Assembly: GCA_021413535.1 (NCBI GenBank)
Contig: JAIOQF010000339.1
Location: 1-11,861 of the forward strand
Reading direction: 5' to 3'
Source of the DNA: Verrucomicrobiota bacterium
Lineage (GTDB): Bacteria > Verrucomicrobiota > Verrucomicrobiia > Verrucomicrobiales > Verrucomicrobiaceae
DNA: 11,861 nucleotides
The notes beneath the pieces are model-generated. The model ran no database searches. It saw only the letters and a list, made by a program, of their open reading frames with translations, and was not told where the DNA came from. A program made the position numbers and the translations under genes. Of this stretch, positions 1 through 7,733 are shown piece after piece. How positions within the stretch are numbered: the stretch's first letter is position 1; every line of letters begins with the position of its first letter.

Positions 1-1
1 C

Positions 2-2692
2 GAGCAATGGGACGCGGCGGGCGGCACGGCCAGCATCTGGGTGCGTCTGCCTCGCATCGAAGGCAATTCCCGGCAGCCGTTGCGCATGCATTGGGGCAAG
101 GCGAACGCGAGCAATGCCCCTGATGGCAAGATGGTGTTCAACGACTATCTCAGCGTGTGGCATATGGACGATCCGGTGCAAGATGAGGTAGGCACTTTAG
201 AATCCAAGGACTCCGGCACCACGGCGACTGCGGGTGTGATCGGTCCGGCCCGGCATTTCTCTGGAACGGCAGGCATCTCCTGCGGCGACAAGATTACTGC
301 ATATCCGGTCGCTGATGCCCCGCACACCACGGAACTTTGGTTTCGCGCGGAGAAGGCGAATGTGAACCTCATCGGCTGGGGCAACGAAAAGGGGCAGGGC
401 AAGGTGGTGATGCAGTTCCGCGGTCCGCCGCACATCGGGATGGATTGTTATTTTTCCGAGGCCAGCATAGAAAGCACTGCCAGCTTGGCGTTCAATGAAT
501 GGAACCATGTCGCGTTTGCTTATGAAAAAGGAAACGCGCGTGTTTATGTGAACGGCGTGCTTGCGGGAAACTCCACGGGCAGAGGCACTCCGTTGAATCT
601 CACGAGTCCTCTCGGCCTGTGGCTAGGCGGCTGGAAGGGCATCAATAGTTTCACGGGTGACCTCGATGAAGTTCGCATTTCCAAAGTCATGCGTTCGGCG
701 GACTGGATTCGCCTGGAGTATGAGAACCAGAAGCCGCTTCAGACGCTCGTTGGACCGCTCGTGCGTCCCAGCAGCGAGTTTGCCGTCACTCCGGGAAAAG
801 CCATCGTGCCGGAGGGCGGGAAAGCCAGCTTCACCGCACAGGCGGGCGGGGCATTGAAGCTCTTCTGGTCGCTCGTGCAGGACGGACGCGAGGAGGTGGT
901 GGCGGTGGATCGTTTCAGTTATGAGCTCGCTGCCGGGCGTGTGACGGGTGACACCAGGGCGACGCTGCGTTTGAAAGCGGTTTTTTTCAACGGCGTGAAG
1001 ACGCGGGACATTCCCATCATGGTGAAGGAGTCTGTTCCTGATCCTGAATTCACATTGCAGGCTCCTCCCGACTGGGATGGAAGTTCGCCTCTCGAAATCA
1101 GCCCGAGCATTACCAACCTGGCCGCGCTTAAGGCGGCTGGAGTGGGTGACGTGAGCATGGAGTGGCAGGCCGGTCCTGCCGCTGTGACCAAGGATGTCCT
1201 GCCGGACAGGCTTCGTCTGCTGGCTACGCAAAAAGACGGCCCGCTGGCCGTCACGGCCACGCTGAGCAACGGAGGAACTCCGGTTTCGCATTCGGTGACG
1301 GTGAATGTTACGCGGCCCGCCAAGCCCGCATGGGTGGAGCGCGTGCCGGAACGCGATGAGAAGCCAGTGGAAGGCCAGTTTTATGCACGAGACGAACGCG
1401 ACGAAGGCACGTTGCATTACAACGGCACTTTGGAAAAACCTGCGAACGAAGTCTTCCTGAAAGTTTTCGCCGATGATAAGCCGTTCGCGAACGTGAAAGC
1501 GAAACCAGCCGCAGATCGCAGCTACGCTCTTTCCGTGAAGCTTAAGCCCGGCTTGGTAAAATACCGCGTCGAGTTCGGCACCCACAACGGCCCGACGGAA
1601 ACGGTGATCGAGAAAGTCGGCGATCTCGTTTGCGGCGATGCCTTCCTCATCGAAGGCCAGTCCAACGCACTGGCCACCGACAATGCCGTGCCACCTGATA
1701 CTGAAACCAGTCCGTGGATTCGCGCCTATGGCAAAACGAAGGGCTGGGGCTATGCGACTAACAAAGACGCGCGTTCGGAATTGCAGCTCGGTGTTTGGGG
1801 CTGGATTCTGGCTAAAAATCTGTCGGCGGCCCACAGCATGCCCATCTGCATCATCAACGGTGCGGTGGGCGGCACCCGCATCGACCAGCATCAGCGCAAC
1901 GCCGCCAACCCTGCCGATCCTAACACCATCTACGGCGGGTTCCTGTCGCGGCTCCAGCAAGCGCATCTCACTCACGGCATTCGCGCCATCTTCTGGCATC
2001 AGGGCGAGAGCGACCAGCCCGGCGGCAATCCGATGGGCAAACCCGGCCATGAGATCTACCAGCCGCTCTTTCTCGACATGGCCGACGGGTGGCAGCGTGA
2101 TCTTCCCAACGCACGCCACTATTACATGTTTCAAATCTGGCCGAACAGTTGCGCCATGGGCGGCGACAAGGGTAACGGTGACCGCCTGCGCGAACAGCAG
2201 CGCACGCTGCCGGAGCGTTTCACCAATCTCAGCATCCTCTCCACGCTCGGCATCCGTCCTCCCGGCGGCTGCCACTACACGCTCGAAGGTTATAACGAGT
2301 TCGCGCGGATGTTGCAGCCGCTCGTTGAGCGCGATTTCTACGGCAAGAAACCGGAAGTCCCCATCACGTCGCCCAACCTGCGGCAAGTTTCCTTTGCCAG
2401 CAGCGCGCGGGACACGCTCTTGCTGGAGTTCGACCAGCCCGTCATCTGGCTCGACACCTTGGCCGGCCAGTTTTATCTGGATGGTGAACCGGCCGACATT
2501 TCCAGCGGCAAAGTTACCGGTTCGGTTCTAACCTTGAAGCTGAACAAACCTTCCAACGCAAAAAACATCACTTACCTCAAGGAAACAAAGTGGAGCCAGG
2601 ATACCTTGTTAATGGGCGAGAACGGTCAGGCCGCTCTAACCTTCTGCGAGGTGCCCATCTCCGCGGGAAAAGTCACCAGTCCACGCAGATAG
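2..2692 (+). CDS. DUF2341-LamG-SASA multidomain esterase (5' end outside window)
   Basis: Likely an exported carbohydrate esterase with a carbohydrate-binding front end. The frame is open to the left edge, so a GTG at 41 is probably internal; the first codons (Trp-Val-Arg-Leu-Pro-Arg, then His-Trp-Gly) look like the end of a DUF2341 domain. A LamG/concanavalin-A-like domain follows at about 140-755, opening with YLSVWHMDD and ending with FTGDLDEVRIS. Two or three beta-rich Ig-like stretches fill about 760-1615. The SASA (sialate O-acetylesterase-type SGNH) domain spans about 1617-2350: GQSN with the presumed nucleophile Ser at 1661-1663, NGAVGGT near 1856, WHQGESD at 1994-2014, and the presumed catalytic His in GGCHYT at 2273-2275. 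A C-terminal beta domain closes the protein. The residue three before the His, usually Asp in SGNH enzymes, is Gly. Substrate is unknown; acetyl removal is inferred from the family. Gene 2 follows after 68 bp. Confidence 0.88.
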   Translation, partial: EQWDAAGGTASIWVRLPRIEGNSRQPLRMHWGKANASNAPDGKMVFNDYLSVWHMDDPVQDEVGTLESKDSGTTATAGVIGPARHFSGTAGISCGDKITAYPVADAPHTTELWFRAEKANVNLIGWGNEKGQGKVVMQFRGPPHIGMDCYFSEASIESTASLAFNEWNHVAFAYEKGNARVYVNGVLAGNSTGRGTPLNLTSPLGLWLGGWKGINSFTGDLDEVRISKVMRSADWIRLEYENQKPLQTLVGPLVRPSSEFAVTPGKAIVPEGGKASFTAQAGGALKLFWSLVQDGREEVVAVDRFSYELAAGRVTGDTRATLRLKAVFFNGVKTRDIPIMVKESVPDPEFTLQAPPDWDGSSPLEISPSITNLAALKAAGVGDVSMEWQAGPAAVTKDVLPDRLRLLATQKDGPLAVTATLSNGGTPVSHSVTVNVTRPAKPAWVERVPERDEKPVEGQFYARDERDEGTLHYNGTLEKPANEVFLKVFADDKPFANVKAKPAADRSYALSVKLKPGLVKYRVEFGTHNGPTETVIEKVGDLVCGDAFLIEGQSNALATDNAVPPDTETSPWIRAYGKTKGWGYATNKDARSELQLGVWGWILAKNLSAAHSMPICIINGAVGGTRIDQHQRNAANPADPNTIYGGFLSRLQQAHLTHGIRAIFWHQGESDQPGGNPMGKPGHEIYQPLFLDMADGWQRDLPNARHYYMFQIWPNSCAMGGDKGNGDRLREQQRTLPERFTNLSILSTLGIRPPGGCHYTLEGYNEFARMLQPLVERDFYGKKPEVPITSPNLRQVSFASSARDTLLLEFDQPVIWLDTLAGQFYLDGEPADISSGKVTGSVLTLKLNKPSNAKNITYLKETKWSQDTLLMGENGQAALTFCEVPISAGKVTSPRR

Positions 2693-2760
2693 AAACAAGC
2701 CAACCGTTCCGACACACACGCGATCACCATCGAAATTCCAGCCCCGCCCAACCGACCGTC

Positions 2761-3987
2761 ATGAAAAAACTGCTTCTGCCCCTGATCCTTCTCAGCCTGG
2801 CTCTGCCATTGGTCGCCAAACCAAAACCGCTGAAAGTTTTCATTCTCGCTGGTCAGTCCAACATGGAAGGTCACGCGAAGATCGAAACCTTCGATTACAT
2901 CGGCGATGATCCAGCCACCGCGCCTTTGCTGAAGAAGATGCGTGGTCCGGATGGTAAACTGCGGGTTTGTGATCACGTCTGGATTTCTTACTTCACTGGG
3001 GTCGGTGCGGCGAATGGCGAAGGCACGGGCAAATTGACTGCGGGCTATGGTTCGCGTCCCAAGCCGGATCAGGATGGCGGCAAGATTGGTCCGGAGTTTA
3101 CCTTTGGACTCACGATGGACGAGGCGCTGAAAGAACCAGTCCTCATCATCAAGACTGCATGGGGCGGCAAGAGCTTGCATACCGATTTCCGCCCGCCGAG
3201 CGCGGGGCCTTATCAGTTGACTTCGTTTCAGGAGAAAAACTATCCCAAGCAGGAAGGACATGGCATTCCGAAGGATTTCGAAAAGTGGAAAGCCGATAAG
3301 GCAAAGGAGACCGGCGTTTACTACCGACTCATGATTGAGCATGTGAAAAAAGTGTTGGGCGATGTCAAGCGGGTCTGTCCGTCCTACGATCCCGCGCAAG
3401 GCTATGAACTCAGCGGCTTTATCTGGCTTCAGGGCTGGAACGACATGTGCGACAGCCACGTCTATCCGAATTCCAGCCAGCCGGGCGGCTACGACCTCTA
3501 CTCGGAATTGCTCGCGCACTTCATTCGCGACGTGCGCAAGGATCTGGTCGCTCCTAAACTGCCCTTCGTGATCGGCGTGATGGGCGTCGGCGGCACCAAG
3601 CCGAATGCTGGCATGACAATCTTTCGTGAAGCCATGACGGCTCCTTCACTGCTGCCGGAATTCCAAGGCAATGTCGTCGCTGTGCAGACCGCGCCCTTCT
3701 GGTCGATGGAACTCGGCGCGATCGACGACAAGCGAGGCCAGGTGAGCCAAATGCGATATTACCTCGACTCTAAGCACAAGGACCACCCGAATGCAGATGG
3801 TCATATGACCGATGCAGAGAAGCAGGAATACATTAAAAAATTCGAGGCTGATCTTATTTCTCCGCAGGATATCGCCCTATGGAATCGCGGTGCCTCCAAC
3901 GCAGGTTATCACTACCTCGGCTGCGCCAAGACCTTCGCGCTCATGGGCGAAGCCTTCGCTAAAGCCAATCTTTCGATGATGAAATAA
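2761..3987 (+). CDS. Secreted SASA-domain esterase, paralog of the gene at 6469
   Basis: A 408-residue SGNH-superfamily protein of the sialate O-acetylesterase (SASA) type, probably cleaving acyl esters from glycans outside the cytoplasm. The start at 2761 is chosen because it gives a clean signal peptide (MKKLLLPLILLSLALPLVA, cleavage near residue 19); the in-frame extension back to 2590 lies inside gene 1 and looks unlike a protein start. Motifs: AGQSNMEGH with nucleophile Ser33, GPEFTFG near 110, TAWGGKSLH at 132-140, the block III-like LQGWND at 223-228, and GYHYLG near the C-terminus with His384. No Asp sits three residues before that His (it is Ala381). No Shine-Dalgarno sequence precedes the ATG. 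Gene 4 of the cluster is a clear paralog with long shared blocks, for example LAHFIRDVRKDL and APKLPFVIGVMG. The segment at about 315-375 differs most between the two and could set substrate preference. The precise substrate cannot be read from sequence. Confidence 0.9.
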   Translation: MKKLLLPLILLSLALPLVAKPKPLKVFILAGQSNMEGHAKIETFDYIGDDPATAPLLKKMRGPDGKLRVCDHVWISYFTGVGAANGEGTGKLTAGYGSRPKPDQDGGKIGPEFTFGLTMDEALKEPVLIIKTAWGGKSLHTDFRPPSAGPYQLTSFQEKNYPKQEGHGIPKDFEKWKADKAKETGVYYRLMIEHVKKVLGDVKRVCPSYDPAQGYELSGFIWLQGWNDMCDSHVYPNSSQPGGYDLYSELLAHFIRDVRKDLVAPKLPFVIGVMGVGGTKPNAGMTIFREAMTAPSLLPEFQGNVVAVQTAPFWSMELGAIDDKRGQVSQMRYYLDSKHKDHPNADGHMTDAEKQEYIKKFEADLISPQDIALWNRGASNAGYHYLGCAKTFALMGEAFAKANLSMMK

Positions 3988-3991
3988 CTCC

Positions 3992-4020
3992 ATGGCCGCT
4001 GATGCGGTGTGGTGTGCCAT
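3992..4020 (+). other. Possible hairpin just downstream of the first small SASA gene
   Basis: Starting five bases after the stop codon of the upstream gene, ATGG-CCGC, a TGAT loop and GCGG form a short perfect stem. After a 9-base bulge, CCAT can pair with the outer ATGG. No T-run follows, so this is not a classical intrinsic terminator; it might stabilise or help process the operon mRNA, or it may be chance. The rest of the 77-bp gap (3988-4064) shows no promoter or ribosome binding site that I can support. Confidence 0.2.
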
Positions 4021-4064
4021 CCCTGGTCGCAATCTAACGAGATGGAACAAATCGAACAAAACTC

Positions 4065-6464
4065 ATGAAGGTTTTTCTCCTCAGCGTCTCGTTTCTTGTG
4101 TCATTGCTCATCGCAACCGCAGCTTTGGGCGCTGATACCAAGTTGGCCGCGCCGCCGGATTTGACGCAGAGCGGTAGCAAGGATGACAAGCACGATTGGC
4201 TGCTCGGCCCAACTGGGGCACGCGGCTGGATTTACTTTCGGCATGAGGATCTCACAGCCGCATCCCGTCAGATTCTCATTACCTCAGTTGATGCCAAATC
4301 GCCGGCGGATGGCATCCTGCGGGTCAAAGACGTCATTCTCGGCGTGTTCGGTAAGCCTTTCGCGGACGACGCGCGCAGAAGTTTCGGCTACGCGATCACC
4401 ACTGCAGAGGAGAAAACCGGCATCCTTCCCCTGATGCTATGGAGGGATGGTAAAAAATCGAACGTTGAGCTCAGGCTGCAGGTGCTCGGAGCCTACAGCG
4501 CGACGGCACCCTACGATTGTCCCAAGTCGAAGGCCATCTTCGAGCAAGGCTGCCGCCTGATCGCGAAGAAGGGCTTGGAACACAGCGACATTCCCGATCA
4601 TCTTAATGCTCTCGCTCTTTTGGCCAGCGGCGACATGAGATATCACCCCATGCTCAGCGCGTATGCCAAAAAAGTCGGGGCATCCCTGCAACCCATCGAC
4701 ACATGGAACTGGTATATCGCCTACGGCAATCTTTTCCTCAGCGAATACGCGATGGCCTCCGGCAAGAAGTCAGTTCTTGCTGAACTGAAGGAAACTACCA
4801 TGCGCGGCGTGAAAAATCAGTGCATGAACGGAATGTGGGGCCACGCGCCCGCACTGCCCAACGGCCATTCCGAAGGCTACGGTGGCATGAACCAGATCGG
4901 TTTGCCCATGACCCTGTCACTGGTGCTCGCCCGTCAGGCCGGCGTCAGTGATCCAGCATTGGACAAGGCCATCGACAAGTCGGTGAAATTCCTCCGCTAC
5001 TATGTGGACAAGGGAGCCATTCCCTACGGCGATCATCCGGCGTGGGGAAACTCGCATGAAGACAACGGCAAGTCCTCCTGTGCCGCGGTGTTGTTCGACA
5101 TGCTCGGCGACCGCGAAGCCGCCGCTTTCTTCTCATGGATGGCCACCGCCGCCTACGACGAACGGGAGCACGGCCACTGCGGAAATTTCTGGAACATGCT
5201 CTGGGCCATCCCCGGAGCCTCACGGAGCGGCCCGCTCGCAACCGGTGCCTATCTCAAAGAGCAAAGCTGGTATTATGATCTCTCTCGCAATTGGAGGGGT
5301 GGTTTCGTCTATCAGAAAATTGAAGCCGGCGATGAAAATGACAACTACACCCAGTGGGATCTCACCGGCGGCTATCTGCTTTCATTCGGTCTTTATCAGA
5401 AGAGCCTCCTTATTCTCGGCAAAAAACCCTCCGCCGCTCCCTCGCTGAATACCGAGGCTGTGAAAAAAGTTATCGTCGCCGGCCGTGACCGATACCCGGA
5501 AGGAGAGGGAAATGGATACTTCAAAAGAAAGGACGAGGTGCTGCTTGAAGGTTTGAAAAGCTGGTCTCCCGCCATGCGCTACCACTCGGCGGAGGTCATT
5601 GGTAAACGCGACGGCGACTTTGCCCCCACGCTGCTCGCGATGATCGAAAGCAAAGACCGCTATGCTCGCTATGGTGCGATTGAGGCTTTGGGGAGGCTCG
5701 GCAAAGGAGCTTCATCCGCCTTGCCGCGTTTGCGCACTGCCCTCAAGGATCCAGATACATGGCTCCAATGTCTCGCCGCCGAAGCTCTCACTCGTCTTGG
5801 TGACAAGGACAGCACCGGCGACCTCCTCGCGATGTCTCTCCGCCCGACCCCTGCTGACCCACGCCGCATGCATCAGCGTGCTGCCTCCCGGGCCCTGTTT
5901 TCCCCGTATCCCGGAAACAGCGAACCGCGCAGCATCCTCTCCGACTCGCTCGACGGCGTGGACCCCGAGCAACTTCATTTGGTCATGAAATCGTTTCTGG
6001 AAAACGAAGACAGCGTCGTCCGCGCCTCCATCATCCCGGCACTCGGAAAACTCAGCGACCGAGATCTGGCCGTGCTGTTGCCCGATCTTGTCAGCGCCGT
6101 CGAAATACTCGCCCCTACCAACGAAATGTGGGGCGACGACATCCGCCAGGCTGGCTTGGATATTCTTTCGAGCCGACACATTCGCGAGGGCATGACACTC
6201 TGTGTCTCCACAATGGAATGGCGCTGGGGCAACGATTACCAGAAGCGGCTGGAATATCTCAAGCGCTATGGTGGCCATGCCAAGGAAGTCCTTCCTCTGT
6301 TGCGGACCAAACGTCCGCTCCAATACCCAGAAGGGGAGAAAAACATCGACAAGGCCATCGCTGATATCGAAGCCAGCACCGATGCGCCAACGCTGGTGAG
6401 TCTGAAGGATTTCATCGCCCACGCATCAGCGAATGAAGAAGGATCAAACAACAAAAGAAAATAA
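4065..6464 (+). CDS. Secreted PDZ + alpha/alpha-toroid-like + HEAT-repeat protein (DUF6288-like), function unknown
   Basis: A 799-residue exported protein of unknown function. It has a signal peptide (residues 1-22, cleavage near ALG-A), then a segment starting LLGPTGARGWI (46-56) that leads into a PDZ-like module at about 66-140 (SPADGILRVKDVILGV). A helical region at about 150-450 resembles alpha/alpha toroids (terpenoid-cyclase/prenyltransferase-like) and carries polar motifs: GHSEGYGG (267-274), YGDHPAWGNSHEDNGKSS (321-338) and EREHGHCGNFWN (366-377). From about 490 to 700 there are HEAT-like helical repeats (RYGAIEALGRLG, CLAAEALTRLG, VRASIIPALGKL). The layout fits what I recall of DUF6288 proteins from Planctomycetes and Verrucomicrobia, but that name is from memory. 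The clustered His, Glu, Asp and Trp residues suggest an active or ligand site; a scaffold role through PDZ and HEAT modules is equally possible. It lies between two paralogous SASA esterases, and only 4 bp separate it from the next start. Confidence 0.85.
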   Translation: MKVFLLSVSFLVSLLIATAALGADTKLAAPPDLTQSGSKDDKHDWLLGPTGARGWIYFRHEDLTAASRQILITSVDAKSPADGILRVKDVILGVFGKPFADDARRSFGYAITTAEEKTGILPLMLWRDGKKSNVELRLQVLGAYSATAPYDCPKSKAIFEQGCRLIAKKGLEHSDIPDHLNALALLASGDMRYHPMLSAYAKKVGASLQPIDTWNWYIAYGNLFLSEYAMASGKKSVLAELKETTMRGVKNQCMNGMWGHAPALPNGHSEGYGGMNQIGLPMTLSLVLARQAGVSDPALDKAIDKSVKFLRYYVDKGAIPYGDHPAWGNSHEDNGKSSCAAVLFDMLGDREAAAFFSWMATAAYDEREHGHCGNFWNMLWAIPGASRSGPLATGAYLKEQSWYYDLSRNWRGGFVYQKIEAGDENDNYTQWDLTGGYLLSFGLYQKSLLILGKKPSAAPSLNTEAVKKVIVAGRDRYPEGEGNGYFKRKDEVLLEGLKSWSPAMRYHSAEVIGKRDGDFAPTLLAMIESKDRYARYGAIEALGRLGKGASSALPRLRTALKDPDTWLQCLAAEALTRLGDKDSTGDLLAMSLRPTPADPRRMHQRAASRALFSPYPGNSEPRSILSDSLDGVDPEQLHLVMKSFLENEDSVVRASIIPALGKLSDRDLAVLLPDLVSAVEILAPTNEMWGDDIRQAGLDILSSRHIREGMTLCVSTMEWRWGNDYQKRLEYLKRYGGHAKEVLPLLRTKRPLQYPEGEKNIDKAIADIEASTDAPTLVSLKDFIAHASANEEGSNNKRK

Positions 6465-6468
6465 GCCC

Positions 6469-7662
6469 ATGAAAAATATCAAGACGAGCACGCGGTGGAT
6501 GATGATCGCAGCAGTTGTTGGCTTGATGTCAGGAATCTGTAGCCAGGCTTCGGCCAAGCCGCTCAAGGTCTTCATCCTCGCTGGACAGTCGAACATGCAG
6601 GGACATGTGAATGTCTCGACTTTCGACTCCATGGCCGGTGATCCCAAGACTGCTCCACTCCTAAAAGAAATGCGCGACGCCGATGGTAAACCGCATTTGT
6701 GCGACAAGGTCTGGATTTCTTCGATCGGCTGCTTGGATGACGATACCACTAAACAGACAGGAAAACTCACAGCGGGTTTCGGTGCTTCGACCCAGGAGAT
6801 CGGCCCGGAGTTTACCTTCGGCATCACTATGGAAAAGCTGGGTGATCCCATCCTGATCATCAAAACCTCATGGGGCGGCAAGGACCTGCACACGGCTTTT
6901 CGTCCGCCCAGCGCCGGACCGTATGTCTGGAGTGATTTCGAGTTGGCTCGTCGCAAGGAACGCGGCGATGACATGGGCAAGGAAAAGACCGATAAAATAC
7001 AAGCCGCCGGCTTGTATTACCGCCTGATGATCGGGCACGTCAAAAAAGTGTTGGGCGACATCAAGCGCGTGGTGCCGGATTACGATCCGAAGCAGGGATA
7101 CGAGCTGGCCGGGTTTGTGTGGTTCCAAGGCTTCAATGACCTGGTTTCCGACTGGACGTATGACAAAGGCAATGAGCCCGGCGGCTACGAACTGTATGCG
7201 ACTTTGCTGGCGCACTTCATCCGCGATGTGCGCAAGGATCTATCGGCGCCGAAGTTGCCTTTTGTGATTGGTGTCATGGGGATAGGTGGCGAGAAGGAAG
7301 ATAGCAAGCCGGGTAACCAGATGTATTTCCGGCAGGCGCAAGTTGCAGCTGCAGAGCTTCCCGAGTTCAAGGGTAATGTTGCTGTGGTGCGCACGGCAGC
7401 CTACTGGGTTGATGAATTGGAAACGCTACAAAACCGGATGGAAGCATGCTGGCCGAAGGTGGACGCACGAGTCGCCGCGGAGAAGGACACCTCTTGGGAG
7501 AACAAGATGAAGGTCATGGCGGAGAATTTTACACCAGAAGAATGGACTCGTCTGAAGGGCGTCTCCAATGGCGGCTATCATTACCTCGGTGCGGCCAGGA
7601 TCATGGCGCCAATCGGTAAGGCCTTTGCCGAGGCTAATCTCATGATGATAAAACAAAAATAG
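6469..7662 (+). CDS. Secreted SASA-domain esterase, paralog of the gene at 2761
   Basis: A 397-residue SASA-type SGNH hydrolase. The start at 6469, 4 bp after the preceding stop, is preferred: it gives a signal peptide (Lys/Arg-rich start, hydrophobic core 11-23, cleavage near ASA-K at 29). The alternative ATG at 6433 lies within the preceding gene and adds a charged 12-residue extension ahead of it. Motifs mirror the paralog: AGQSNMQGH with Ser41, GPEFTFG, TSWGGKDLH, FRPPSAGPY, FQGFND (219-224) and GYHYLG with His371. The residue three before His371 is Gly, not Asp. It is clearly homologous to the gene at 2761, but the codons of the shared blocks differ widely at third positions, so the duplication is old and both copies appear maintained. 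The Glu/Trp-rich segment at about 315-365 is the main point of difference. Acyl-ester hydrolysis on a glycan is inferred from family. Confidence 0.9.
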   Translation: MKNIKTSTRWMMIAAVVGLMSGICSQASAKPLKVFILAGQSNMQGHVNVSTFDSMAGDPKTAPLLKEMRDADGKPHLCDKVWISSIGCLDDDTTKQTGKLTAGFGASTQEIGPEFTFGITMEKLGDPILIIKTSWGGKDLHTAFRPPSAGPYVWSDFELARRKERGDDMGKEKTDKIQAAGLYYRLMIGHVKKVLGDIKRVVPDYDPKQGYELAGFVWFQGFNDLVSDWTYDKGNEPGGYELYATLLAHFIRDVRKDLSAPKLPFVIGVMGIGGEKEDSKPGNQMYFRQAQVAAAELPEFKGNVAVVRTAAYWVDELETLQNRMEACWPKVDARVAAEKDTSWENKMKVMAENFTPEEWTRLKGVSNGGYHYLGAARIMAPIGKAFAEANLMMIKQK

Positions 7663-7733
7663 GCTGCTGCTGCGGGACTGGCCCTGCTCCGAGACCGTGG
7701 CTTCCCCAAAATTAATGTCGCCAAGCAGTTCTC

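Noticed and set aside
623..2386. 587-codon open frame on the - strand antisense to the first esterase
   Set aside because: It mirrors the codon phase of the real + strand gene in GC-rich DNA; the translation has no recognisable domain, while the + frame has LamG and SASA motifs throughout.
2590..2760. N-terminal extension of the first small SASA gene, overlapping gene 1
   Set aside because: The extra residues are charged and unlike any protein start; the ATG at 2761 gives a perfect signal peptide, as in the paralog.
5712..6422. 236-codon - strand frame inside the toroid/HEAT gene
   Set aside because: A shadow of the real gene; no motif, no signal peptide, and the + strand frame shows clear HEAT-like repeats there.
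7672..7687. Possible terminator hairpin GCGGG-loop-CCTGC after the second small SASA gene
   Set aside because: The stem is only five pairs including a G-U, and no T-run follows.
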